From Sabethes cyaneus (taxonomy: Eukaryota; Arthropoda; Insecta; Diptera; Culicidae): a DNA stretch of 64,000 nt. The notes beneath the pieces are model-generated. The model had not been told where the DNA came from. It searched no databases and saw only the letters and a list, made by a program, of their open reading frames with translations. The position numbers and the translations under genes are program-made. The stretch lies in the NCBI RefSeq assembly GCF_943734655.1, contig NC_071354.1:163991142-164055141 (forward strand). The letters run 5' to 3'. Of the stretch, positions 1 to 10,160 are shown in pieces; position 1 is the first letter of the stretch, and the number at the start of each line of letters is the position of its first letter.

Positions 1-308
1 CATTTCCAGAGGAGCTTCCTTGGACACACGTTTTGCCTGTCTCTATCTACAAATGACAGCCGAACTTCGATTATCAAAACTTAATTTCTTTGGAAAATTA
101 CAACTCAAAAACAAAAAAAAATTACACCTTTCTAAATTTTTAATATATGTACAAGAATCTTATTTTTTAGGAAAACATAAAAAGCTGGGCCTAATCAAAT
201 TTAATGTTTAATGTTTTAAAGGCGATGAATGTTTAAACAAAATTTTAAGGACCACGTCGTTTATTATAGATGGTCCTTTATATCGATATACGAAAAAGGC
301 TGTCATAA

Positions 309-602
309 GCAGGGTTGCCACATGCACAGATTATTCTGTGTTTAACAGATAATTGAAAGAAATCGCCTGTACAGAATCTGTATGCATAGAATACAGATTT
401 TCGCCAAATTACACAGATTAAACAGATTTTTGAGCTTTTACATGAGAGTGAAAGAGACGGAAATAGTCAGCAAAATGACTCTCTATCTCTTTCATTCTCA
501 TTGTTTTGCATTAGACAGATTTTTGCACAGATATTTTTCTTCGCCGTACAGATTGTCAGATTTTTTCAACAAAAAACACAGAATTATATGTGGCATCCCT
601 GC
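309..602. mobile_element. MITE with GCAGGG termini
   Basis: Non-coding element of about 294 bp. Its ends are inverted copies: the left begins GCAGGGTTGCCACATGCACA and the right reads in reverse GCAGGGATGCCACATATAAT. TCATAA lies directly outside both ends (303-308 and 603-608), consistent with a target-site duplication. A related stretch (GTTGCCGCACGCACAG) occurs near 21476. There is no open frame, so it must depend on a transposase supplied elsewhere. The superfamily was not determined. Confidence 0.6.
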
Positions 603-838
603 TCATAAGTAACCAAATTGTTCCGACATAATTTTCGTTCCAAGTACAACAATGAGAAAGCCTACAGAATCAAAACGTAAATCTAATGCAACCAAGTACT
701 GAAACTGTATTATCGATAAGAAAATTTGCAAAGCGAGAAGGACACATTACACATCGAAGGATTTACTAGGTGAGGACCGAAAAGCAGGTCCGTTCAATCC
801 AAATGTTGGTAAAACGATTTGTAAGTTGTTTGAAAGAA

Positions 839-1576
839 TAACGGGTGGCAACTAAAATTTTAGAATTTTTTTCTCAAGCTGTCAAAAAAGGCAAAGATAC
901 ATGAAGAAGATCTGATTTACCGAAATTAAAGATACATTATCCATTGTTGAAAAAAAAAGTGTACATTTGAATACGGTCCGGAATCGGCTGTTCGGCGAAG
1001 CTTTCGTTTGACGTCGAAACAGGAGCGTTCTACGGCCGGTATGTCAACTTTGCGAATGCATCTCTTGATTCTACCAATCAACTGTTTGCAATTCGTGGCT
1101 CTCTAGTTATTTTTGTACACCAAGGAACTCAAAATCTCGAAGAAACCTGCGATTGGGCGCCCTGAAACAGATTTTTGGGGTCATGGTTTTTAGGTACAAA
1201 TGGGATTGAATGGGTATTCAGGAACGATATTGTGTTTTGTTTTTGGCGTAATGCGGTGATGCTCTATCCGGCCAAAACACGTATTGTGCATCTGCATGAT
1301 GTTTTTGAAGAAACGGGATCAAAAATTTCCTCAAACATTCGTCTGATGCATCTTAATTGATAGCCAAACCAAAAGGCTTGTTGTTGAAGAAACGAGAAGG
1401 AGAACGATGTCCTTCTGCGTCCATAATTTTGGCTGGTCTTTCACCAGCTTGCTTGAATATTAACAAAACAGGGAGAGAGAGAGAGAGAGAGCTAACACAT
1501 ACATACTCTCATTTCTCGTTTGTTGTTGAGCATAAGTGCCGCGAAAAAATTCCAAAATTTTAGTTGCCACCCGTTA
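839..1576 (-). mobile_element. Nested ITm (Tc1/mariner) transposon with TA duplication
   Basis: The ends are near-perfect inverted repeats of about 30 bp beginning ACGGGTGGCAACTAAAATTT (left from 841, right ending 1574), flanked by TA dinucleotides at 839-840 and 1575-1576, the Tc1/mariner target duplication. The minus strand carries a decayed transposase with the blocks QYVFWPDRASPHYAKNK (about 1290-1230) and RIKRCIRKVDIPAVERS (about 1060-1000), typical of mosquito ITm elements. At about 734 bp it is internally deleted. It interrupts an older relative. Confidence 0.75.
1479..1496. repeat. (GA)n microsatellite
   Basis: Short GA dinucleotide run inside the nested Tc1/mariner remnant. Confidence 0.7.
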
Positions 1577-2330
1577 AGGGCGGTTTCAGTTATGGATTGC
1601 TCTAAAAACCGTGGAACATTAATAGGAACTAACTAACTCAAGACCTACAAGAAACTAAAATTACCTAAACGCAGCCAAATCTAATCCGATTCGGTAGAAA
1701 CTCGAGACAGTAAGCCAAATGATAAAGTTCTAAGCAAAACAGAAATGTGCATCATTACGGATGACAAAACATGTGTTAAGCTATGCCGTCAAACAAGGAT
1801 CGGATGTCCCAAACTCGGAGAAACCGATCTTTTGTGAACAATTTGCCACCTTATTTCATAACCTCTAACATGAATGCTGAAATCTACCGGAGGAAATGTC
1901 TATAAAAACTTGTTTTCCCACTTATCCGGAAGCACATAGGAAATACACCGTTTTGTCTGATTTGGCGTCATGCCATTATGCGCGTTCCAAATTGTACTGC
2001 TTTCTGAAAACGACGTCGAGTTTGTAAAAAAAAGGCAATGATTCCACCAAATTGTCTGGAAATCAGACCCATTGAAAAATGTTGGAATCTGAAGAAAGGA
2101 AATATGCAGAAAAAGATAATGGAACCACGATCTCGAGAAATTCAGAAAGGACTAGAGAAGTGTTGGGAAAATCATGGATGGAACAGTTGTTCAAAACCTA
2201 ATGAGGAACAATAAAAAACGAGTACCTACACGCTTTCGCCACATCTACTACAAATTGATTACTAATAATTTTATTGGATTATTGTATGACCAAGCGACAT
2301 TTGTTTTATACAAATTCCGAAATAAATGAA

Positions 2331-3542
2331 CAACCTTAACAGCCTTAACAGCAAAATGGGCGGTAGGTGTAATAGTTGGGAGAATGGTCCCAGTTGGGAG
2401 AATGGTTGAGCCACTCAAAATTATTTGAAATTAGATATAACACATATTTCACTTGACACGCATTGAATCAAAATGCTATTTTCAACAATGTGTAAATGTT
2501 CGTTTCGTAGCTATTTTTTTGAAATGATAAAGGTCTCATTGAATTGATTTCACCGCTCAAATATAAATCCGCCATAATCTATATTCTAGACTAGTATATA
2601 TTTTGCCGATCTTTATCTTTTACCGGAGGATTTGCGAAGGTCGTTTTACGTTTGTTTACGAACAGCTCTGTCGCTCGGTGTTCCATAGTAACGCAGGCGT
2701 AAAAAAAGATTTTGTCTTTTACTTGCCGAAGCAAAATACAGGGCCGTCGAGAGGATGTCCGTCCGGCAACACTGGCAACGAATACAGACTGTTATTAGTT
2801 AACGCCTCCCGAAATTTCAAAAGAATTTTAACTTCGTTATGTCTTCCCTCTTCCTGACAGGTATGCGAAGGTATGATAAACCTTTAGTCAATACGATATA
2901 TCGTCAGGTCAGCGCCTAAGATAAACCGGGGATTTTCCCAAACACATGGAAGGCGCACGTCTGCCCCGCGGTCGTTAAGCTACATGACTCATGTGAACCG
3001 GCTTACCGTGAGTCAAAAATCTAGACTCACAGCAATCAGCCAAACGGATTACCGTTGGTTTACTGTTATTCTCTTTTGCTTCATTAAAACGTACAGGTTC
3101 CATCACGTTGAACTGGTCTGAGATCTTATACGCTAAAATAGACATTTAGGTGACAATTATTGATTCTTTCATTTTATAGTCACCATCCGCAGCGCACCGC
3201 AGATTAAGTCAAGTTTTGTCTTTCGGTAAAATTTTAACTAAGAAAAGTCAAAAAAGCTTGGAAAATATTTTCTAGAAATGAAACTTAACGGGAAATTAGC
3301 AGTCATCAACTTTTCGTCGAAGAGCCCAATTTTGGAAGCAGTTTTTGGGCCCAAAAGCGGAGTTTTGTTCGTAAAATTGTAAATACTGCATTCTTCTTGC
3401 GAATCTGAATACTTCAAATATATTTTCATGAAAAGAATTTTTGTTTCAAACAAAAAAACTGCTTTTGAAATTGGCAGAATCGATGACGACTAATTTCACC
3501 TTAAACTACAGGAAACAGTATCAAGTTATTGATCATACTTAC
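2331..3542. other. Non-coding DNA downstream of the sphingosine kinase exon
   Basis: No convincing gene was found on either strand. Because the kinase exon ends with a splice donor at 3542, this DNA and probably everything to the left edge is intron of that gene. Open frames here are short and have no recognisable domain. The missing C-terminal kinase exons were looked for and not found. Confidence 0.5.
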
Positions 3543-4450
3543 TCATATAAGTGTGCGATAGTTTTGGCCAGCCCGTTTCCGGAACCACATGGAATAATCC
3601 CGATCGGAGTTTCGTCGATCGCCGTCTGCCAGTCTTCCCGTTCGAACAATCCGTTCAATGCTTCATAGAATATGCCATCGCCACCGACAACCACGATGCC
3701 GCGCCACAGGTAAATGTCTCGACTGCGGACAAACTCCCTCGCCCAGTCGGATTTCTTCGTAATGTGCAGATCGTAGGAAATTTCCGCTTCCGCGAAAACC
3801 GGTGCCACTCGTTGCTGAAACATTTCTCTCGCCTTTCCAGAACCAGACTTTGGATTGAGGATAACCAGCGTTTTGCGTGTATCTTTTGGCTGGTACATAC
3901 TCTTGAGAGATGTTTCGCCACTGATTAGGTACTTGATCGCGGCACGCCATTTTTGAGCTTCCTTATTATTGTCCTCGTACTTGTCGAACGATCGGAACCG
4001 AAGTGTTATGGTTGTGCGTTCTCGGAATCCTCCGCGACGATTTCGTTTGAGGATGTAAGCATAGATGTACAGATAGGCGCTGACATCCGACTCATCCTGT
4101 TCTCCAGAATTATCCTCGACCACCTTCAGTTGAGCGGTTCCGGATATGGAAGTACAAGCACAAGCAGACCCCCCTTTGGTTTTCCGCTTGCTACGTAAAC
4201 AGCGACAACCAATGATATCCTTCAGAAGGATCGTCTGTTCTTTCGTCGATCCATTGGTTTGTTTCTTCAAGCTAAGTCCTCTGTCGGTTAATCGAACTTC
4301 GAAAACAGTATTCTTTTTGGAGCTAATGTAGAATGTTTCCGTTAAGTAGACCACGTTCGGTGGACTCCCACATTCGGTTCCCTTGCTGTTAGCTGGGGAT
4401 GGATTGACTATCTCTTCGCCAGCGTGGTTCGCTTTTGGCTTGTCAACCAT
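3543..4450 (-). CDS. Sphingosine kinase, 5' coding exon (partial gene)
   Basis: This exon encodes the N-terminal 302 residues of a sphingosine kinase, the lipid kinase that phosphorylates sphingosine to sphingosine 1-phosphate using ATP. Residues 30-180 form the N-terminal region usual in animal SphKs. The diacylglycerol-kinase-type catalytic fold starts near residue 193 with LVILNPKSGSGKA (199-207 being the phosphate-binding loop), followed by the nucleotide-binding GGDG (256-259) and PCGSGNGLA (287-295). The ATG at 4450 starts the only long frame. After a partial codon the exon meets GTAAGTAT on the minus strand (donor at 3542-3541), and reading through gives an immediate stop, so it is spliced. 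The C-terminal exons, including the substrate-binding half, are not visible between 1 and 3500 and probably lie beyond the left edge behind a transposon-filled intron. The family is clear, but the sequence does not settle which Drosophila paralogue (Sk1 or Sk2) is closer. Confidence 0.9.
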
Positions 4451-6490
4451 ATTTCCGCCGCCGTCGAAACCGTTTCCAGCTTAGTACAGTGCGTCACTTC
4501 CACCGGGCGACGCATTAAGCTTTAAACAGATATGATTTGCAGTATAGCGCAGCAATTGCGAATAGAAACACTTTTATTCACACGTTCGCTCTTTGTGATT
4601 TAGTTGATACTGATTTACAGCTGTAAAGAGCGAGATTTGCTGCATTATCGGAGGCACGTGACTTGCTTTTTGCTCGACCTTAGTAAAACATAATTCACTT
4701 GATTGCACCAGCGAACTAAAGTCTCTGTTGAAGTATAGAATAATCTGTTGATGATTCGATAAAAGGCATTGGCAGTTAGCTCCGACCAAGTCAACAGATT
4801 GTGATGATAAATGATAATAAAGCAAGCACGTACTGAACATTAACGTACATATGAATAGTAATAAAGCAGCTTAAGATTGAAAGCTAAACTGAAATTTTTC
4901 TCCTCGATCCTCTCAGATTTCAATTACCGTAAACCAAAATTATTCTAACACGATAACTGAGTTTGCCTGGGGAGGCGAAAAATTTTGAGCACGTGCTATA
5001 ATTTCTAGAATAAAACATGAATCTTTTTTCGAAGCCTTTCGCGTAGTTACAAACGTCCGTGCAGACGAGAATGTTGCGTGACCAACAGCCGTACACAACG
5101 GTTTACACTCCCACAATATTTATACCCGACCTTTTTGCACCCTAAGACCTTCAGCCCGTTGTTGATGTATCAAATGCCGCAATTCAGTGGAATTCCTGTT
5201 TCCGAACCAAACAACCCACTGACCTAATGCACCTGTTTTGCTAAGTATGCAATCAAAGGCTTAGTTTCCGCCGGTAGTTTTTCATTCTTCCTTCTGCGCG
5301 AGGAAAAGTTTCCTGTGCCACACAACTTAACAGACACATAGGCGTTACCGTTGCTCTGCCGCCGCTCTGTGACACAAAAAGCTACAATGCAATGGTAATA
5401 TGTATACGAAAAGCATTGTGAAGGCGAAGCGGAAAATTCTCTTCCACTTCCACGATTACAAATAATAGTCACTGAGTAACAAGCGGTAGTACGGCGGTGG
5501 GGAAAATATTAGAAGTTAACCACATCATCTCAGACTCTCAGTGATGACAGATTTTATTCTGGTCGACTGTCACTCATTACTTAGTGGTCGCTCTTACTGA
5601 AAAATGTAAGCTCGGCTTTCAAAACAGATGATACAAGTGTGCCTTTGATAGTGGACATGTTTGTAGTTAAAGCATGGTAAATGTTAATAAAGTTTTTTCG
5701 AGCATTGTAAGATAAATGCTCATTAAAGAAATATGTTCAAAAAAGACATTTTTCGTCAGTCGCAATTTTACTATGTAATCTTTTGTTCATTGCTGCAAGT
5801 ACACCGTGACAGCAGTATTATGAATACATTCATATTCTCAAACCAAGCGGTTTAATCTTTGTTATCGCACGAAGTTCAAAAACAAAGCCATTAATAATGA
5901 CATACTTGGCTAGTCGATAGTCGTACACAAAGAGAAAAATGCGTTTGATTAAGATTAAGAAATTGATACGTTCACATACAAGCTGTATTTAGTTTCATAG
6001 CACTGGAAATTATAAATCAGCGCAACATGTACCTAACTTTAATTTTGCCTTGAATAATACCACAGACGTTTCAAACTAATTGATTTCGTTCCCGTTCTTA
6101 CCTTATACATACCAACATGTGCTATAATTTAAAATCCATAATTTTGTAAACCGAATTTCCAATTGGCCAAACTTGTTCCTAACTTATTTCCAAGAAACTC
6201 TGGCAATATGCCACGAATGTGGCACATGTTGAAGGCTACACGTGGCTTGCGACTTTGACCAAAAATAAGGGAAAGCAATTTTGATTGAGTTGTCCTAGGA
6301 CTTGAAGGAAATAGTAGAAGCCGGCTTTCCCATATCTTGATACGAGAAATGAAAATTTCATAGAAATTCAGGACTCGCGTGATAAAAAAAGCTCTGGAAC
6401 TAAGTGCGTACAATCGGCACATTTGATATCTGCTTATAGCTGTACAGAAGCTAAAACCTCAATTGAAATTATATTAATTGTAAAAGTGTT
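4451..6490. other. Intergenic region upstream of sphingosine kinase
   Basis: The first bases left of this block are presumably the 5'UTR and promoter of the minus-strand kinase. Otherwise only short frames without recognisable domains were seen. A 97-codon minus-strand frame at 6129-6422 has no family resemblance I can name. No repeat with clear ends was found. Confidence 0.4.
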
Positions 6491-6499
6491 ACACAAAGA

Positions 6500-6960
6500 A
6501 CGCCTGCGGACAAATCTTCCTTACTGATGAGAAAAGCCTCACATTCGAAGATTCTTTCGATAAATAAAACGATCGCGTATACGTTCGATCAACACGAGAA
6601 GTTTGCGAGTTGAGAAAGATGCATCTGTAATGCTTTGGTAGGTAGTAACGATGGCTTCAACGAGATACGTTTCTTGCGAAAAGGATTGAAACCATCCGTC
6701 AAAGTGCGCGACATCACGGATTTCATATTAACACAAGATTGGCAAGCTGGTGTTCAGGACCTGAACTGACCCGATTAGGAACAACCTTTTCACCAAATCC
6801 TCCAGAAATTAGACCCAATGATAACTTTTGGGTTCTGATGAAAGGCAAGCAGCGGAAGAAGGATAATGGACATTTGAATGTAGGTTTCCCACAAAACTGA
6901 TTAAACTTATTCGAATGACACAGGAGGGGTCAAAATTATACTTATGAATACCGGGAAACC
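6500..6960 (+). mobile_element. Degenerate Tc1/mariner transposase remnant
   Basis: Plus-strand reading gives FLTDEKSLTFEDSFDK, then a stop, NDRVYVRS, a block around LKPSVKVRDITDFI, and further on PPEIRPNDNFWVLMKG in another frame. The order (Asp block, NDRV, terminal PPE-RP block) is that of Tc1/mariner transposases. Several stops and frame changes mean it is non-functional. No inverted terminal repeats were identified. Confidence 0.55.
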
Positions 6961-7084
6961 TCAGGCACTTTCGTGACGTTGCACGAACTGAACCAAGGAA
7001 CAGTCTAACAGTCTAACGAGACAGGGATCCGCTCAGCAGTTCATTGGTCCCAAATTGTTTCTGGGCACCTCCACCATAAAAGGT

Positions 7085-8755
7085 GAATTACAGACCTGGG
7101 AGGCAAGTCATTGTCATTTATTTAAAAATTCATTGGACACAATGCGGTCTTAATGAATACTAATAATAATAAACATAAAGTTAATAATAATAATAGTAGA
7201 ACAAAAACTTAAATACAATTACTCTACACATGAAGAAACACATAACTATTGTCTTTGGGAGAGTCATCTTCTAAAAGTATCGATGGAGATGTCGAAGTCA
7301 AATAATTCGTAGACTGTGTTGAACTGGGCTGCCATGTACCTTGTTGGGCTAAATAGACCGTAGTTGACTCTCCTTGCTTCGAGATAGAGAAAGTTCCTCG
7401 TTCGAAGAGCTCGTTCTGGGGCGTAGAGATTGAGCTGTTCCAATAAAGTTGGGCAATCAATTTGTCCGTTCAAGAGCTTAGCAACCAACACAACTTGGGC
7501 GATGTTTGAGACCGTGCGACATATGGGGGTAGGTCCGACGCGTTACTCCATGGCAGCATGCGAAGAGCGTAACGTATAAACTTTTTTTGTACCGACTCAA
7601 TCCTTGCAATCCAGTTAGCTTGAAACGGACACCAGACAACTGAGCAGGACTCGAGTATTGAGCGTACTAAGGCGCAGTAAAGCGAACGGAGACAGTAAGG
7701 ATCCTTGAACTCATCAGCAATTTTAAATATAAAGCCAAGCTGCCTATTAGACCTAGAGACAATCTCCTCAAGATGCAGGTGAAAGGTAAGTGCATAATAG
7801 AGATTTACGCATAAGTCACGAACGTGGTCAACTCGTTGCAGTGCATGACCCAGAATGCAGTAATTGAAAATAATCGGGCTCTGATTGCGGTGGAACGTGA
7901 TGACATTGCATTTGAGGACACTAATTGTCAGCAAATTTTTCGTGCACCAGCCTTCAAATGACTCGATCATCTGTTGTAGTCTCAAGCAATCAAGTACGGT
8001 TTTTATAATCAGGTATATCTTGACTGACTCGTCAGCATAAAACAAGCGGCATTCAGTTGGTAAGACTATAGAGAGCTCGTTGATGAATAAACTAAAACGC
8101 AATGGGCCTAAATTGCTTCCTTGAGGAACTCCCGAAAGATTGCAAAACAATTCCGACTCTTCTTGACCGATTTTGACGCATAAACTACGGCCGGTAAGGT
8201 AAAACCTCATCCATCTTGTAAATGCAGCAGATATTCCAAGCTTCTCCATCCGATTCAGTAATATTTCGTGGTCGACACGGTCGAATGCAGCTTTTAAATC
8301 TGTGTATATCGCGTCTACTTGCGCGCCTTTCTCTAGGCTATTTAAACAGAACGAAACAAATTGCGTAAGATTCGTGGCAGCAGATCCTTTAAGAATAAAA
8401 CCGTGCTGATTGAGAGATATGTAATGTAAGCTACTGCTGAGAAGTGCGTTATGTACAATTATTTCCAAGACTTTCGAGCAGGCACAAAGTGACGTGATGC
8501 CGCGGTAATTTTCCATATTTCTCTTATCTCCCTTTTTATGCACGGGAAACATAATGGATTTTTTCCACAATGTGGAAAATACATTCTGCACCAACGAAAA
8601 GTCAAATAATATTGCTAGCGGACGAACAACAGCTGTGGTACATTTTTTCAGAACACATGAAGGGATTTCGTCTGGTCTAGCAGCGAGGGAATAATTAAGC
8701 TTTTTGAGTAAACGGCTGAAAAATAGACCCTGCATTGGTTCACAGCTCTTATTCA
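7085..8755 (-). mobile_element. Jockey/CR1-like LINE, 3' half, minus strand
   Basis: Minus-strand non-LTR retrotransposon fragment: reverse transcriptase from about 8755 down to 7470, a frameshift near 7480, C-terminal residues to about 7260, then an AT-rich 3' end around 7085-7200. A related 3' end with an AAAT-repeat tail is seen at 60405-60480. Other fragments of the same family lie at 30760-32095, 46490-47730 and 60405-61041. The left neighbour is unannotated DNA. On the right it abuts the 5' end of an RTE fragment. Confidence 0.75.
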
Positions 8756-8759
8756 GCAA
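7470..8759 (-). pseudogene. LINE reverse transcriptase fragment with altered active site
   Basis: A 429-codon open frame covering most of a non-LTR reverse transcriptase. Visible RT blocks in order are IMFPVHKKGD, NYRGIT, AIYTDLKAAFDRVDHEIL (first catalytic Asp), LSGVPQGSNLGPL, and FYADESVKIY where the catalytic pair is normally DD. The thumb and C-terminal part reads LYCALVRSILES to RYALRMLPW. The second Asp of the usual (F/Y)xDD pair is Glu here, and the frame is lost near 7480, so it is very unlikely to be active. It is one truncated copy of a Jockey/CR1-like family; the exact clade is not settled. Confidence 0.8.
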
Positions 8760-10160
8760 CTCCTATCTCTCTCTCTACCTCCTCGTGATACCAGCCGAGA
8801 TACGAGCAACCTTGGTGGAGATCGGGTAACCAACCCCAGTGGAAGGTCAACGGATGAAAGACTTTTTCGAGCTACGTTGATCCTCCGGCGAAACAGGGGG
8901 TTAATGCAGCAGACTTTGCTTGTCACCAACACGAAAAAATTCTGACTGTAACAATCGGAATAGACCCATGCGACAAAAAAGGACTATAGATTGGAAACTC
9001 GAGACGTAGAACACTCAACTTCCAAGAAAGCACTCGAGTGCTCTCCGACGTATTTAAAAGCCGAAAGGTCGACATCGTATCGCTGCAGGACGTGTGCTGG
9101 AAGTGCTCAACGGTACGTTTGTTCAAAGATGGACATACCATCTACCAGAGCTGTGGACACACGAGCTGGGTTCAGCCTTCATAGTGACGGGCGAGATGCG
9201 GAAACGGGGGATAGGGTGGTGGCCAATCAATCCTCGAATGTGCAGGTTGAGAATCAAGGGCTGGCTCCTCAACTTAAGCATCATCAACGTGCATAGCCCT
9301 CACCTCAGAAGTAGCGATGACAAGGATGAATTCTACGTGCATTTGGAGAGTGAATACGACCGCTGCCCAAAACATGGTATCAAGATCGTCATCGGAGATT
9401 TCAATGCTCAGGTCGGCCAGGAGGAGGAACACAAATCGGTGATTGGAGGGTTCAGTGCACACCAGCTGACCAATGGAATGAGCTTAAGACTTATCGATTT
9501 TGCCGCCTCCAAGAACATGGTCGTACGTAATACCTTCTTCCAGCACAGATTCCCACACAAATACACCTGGAGGTCACCAAATTAGAACGAATCCCACACC
9601 CCTATTCTGTATTTCGAACGAATCTTCATTTCGTTCGACTCGTTTCGAACGACATGTTTTGCCCATTTGATTTTGCAGGCGGAAATTTCGTTCGAAATAC
9701 CAATCCGTTCGAAATATAAAATAGCGGTGACAGATTGACCACGGTTTAAACGGCTGTCGGCACTTCTCAGACATTATCGACGTCAGATACTATCGAAGCG
9801 CTGACATTGAATCGGACCACCGCCTAGTGATGGTTAAAATGAGCCCAAAACTCTCTGTTGGGAACTACATTCGGTACCGACGTTAGCGATCGATTAGATA
9901 TCGCGCGGCTGAAGCAGCCAGACGTTGCCGCAAACTACGCGCTGCACTCGAAGCTGCGCTGCCGGAAGAGGACGAGCTGGACAAAGCCCCTCTCGAGGAC
10001 TGTTGGAACACCATCACAACAGCGGAGAGCTCCATCGGGCATGTCGGGAACGATTTGTTTAACGATGAATATAGGAGGGTGATGAATGAGGCGAACGCTG
10101 CGCGGGCGGCCAAGGTACGCAGTGCCACACGTCAGAACGTGGAAAGAAGTAACACTTCGA
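8756..10160 (+). mobile_element. RTE-type LINE, 5' fragment with endonuclease, decayed
   Basis: Starts with a leader resembling that of the full-length RTE at 47924 (CTCCTA then CTACCTCC and CGTG). The AP-endonuclease-like domain can be followed from about 9060. Readable blocks are LNLSIINVHSPH, IVIGDFNAQVG (9094-9585 frame), HKYTWRSPN, and after an inserted MITE at 9597-9729, IDVRYYRSADIESDHRLVMVK. The linker LPEEDELDKAPLEDCW to NAARAAKVRSATR runs to about 10145. No reverse transcriptase follows. Stops and shifts make it a dead fragment. The 9094-9585 frame is its longest open piece. Confidence 0.75.
9597..9729. mobile_element. Small inverted-repeat MITE inside RTE endonuclease
   Basis: About 133 bp. 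The ends are inverted copies (CACCCCTATTCT...TTTCGAACG on the left, the reverse of CACCGCTATTTT...TTTCGAACG on the right), with further TTCGAAC-type palindromes inside. The surrounding endonuclease reading frame is interrupted by it and resumes afterwards at the IDHG/IDVR region. Confidence 0.65.

Larger units (their letters stand above)
640..2330 (+). mobile_element. Degenerate ITm (Tc1/mariner) transposon, split by a second one
   Basis: A broken transposase can be read on the plus strand in two pieces, about 700-838 and 1577-2220. The downstream piece gives IITDDKTCVKL, then LSDLASCHYA, then PPNCLEIRPIEKCWNLKKG after a frameshift. These match the catalytic blocks of mosquito ITmD37E-type transposases (first Asp near DDKT, second near SDLASCHYA, downstream block PPNCPE-RPIE). 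Many stops and frameshifts show it is dead. The two pieces are separated by another Tc1/mariner element at 841-1574. The outer ends were not defined. Confidence 0.65.

Noticed and set aside
6129..6422. 97-codon minus-strand frame, considered as a possible host or viral-derived gene
   Set aside because: No motif, signal, splice context or family resemblance could be identified. Open length alone is not enough in AT-rich DNA of this size.
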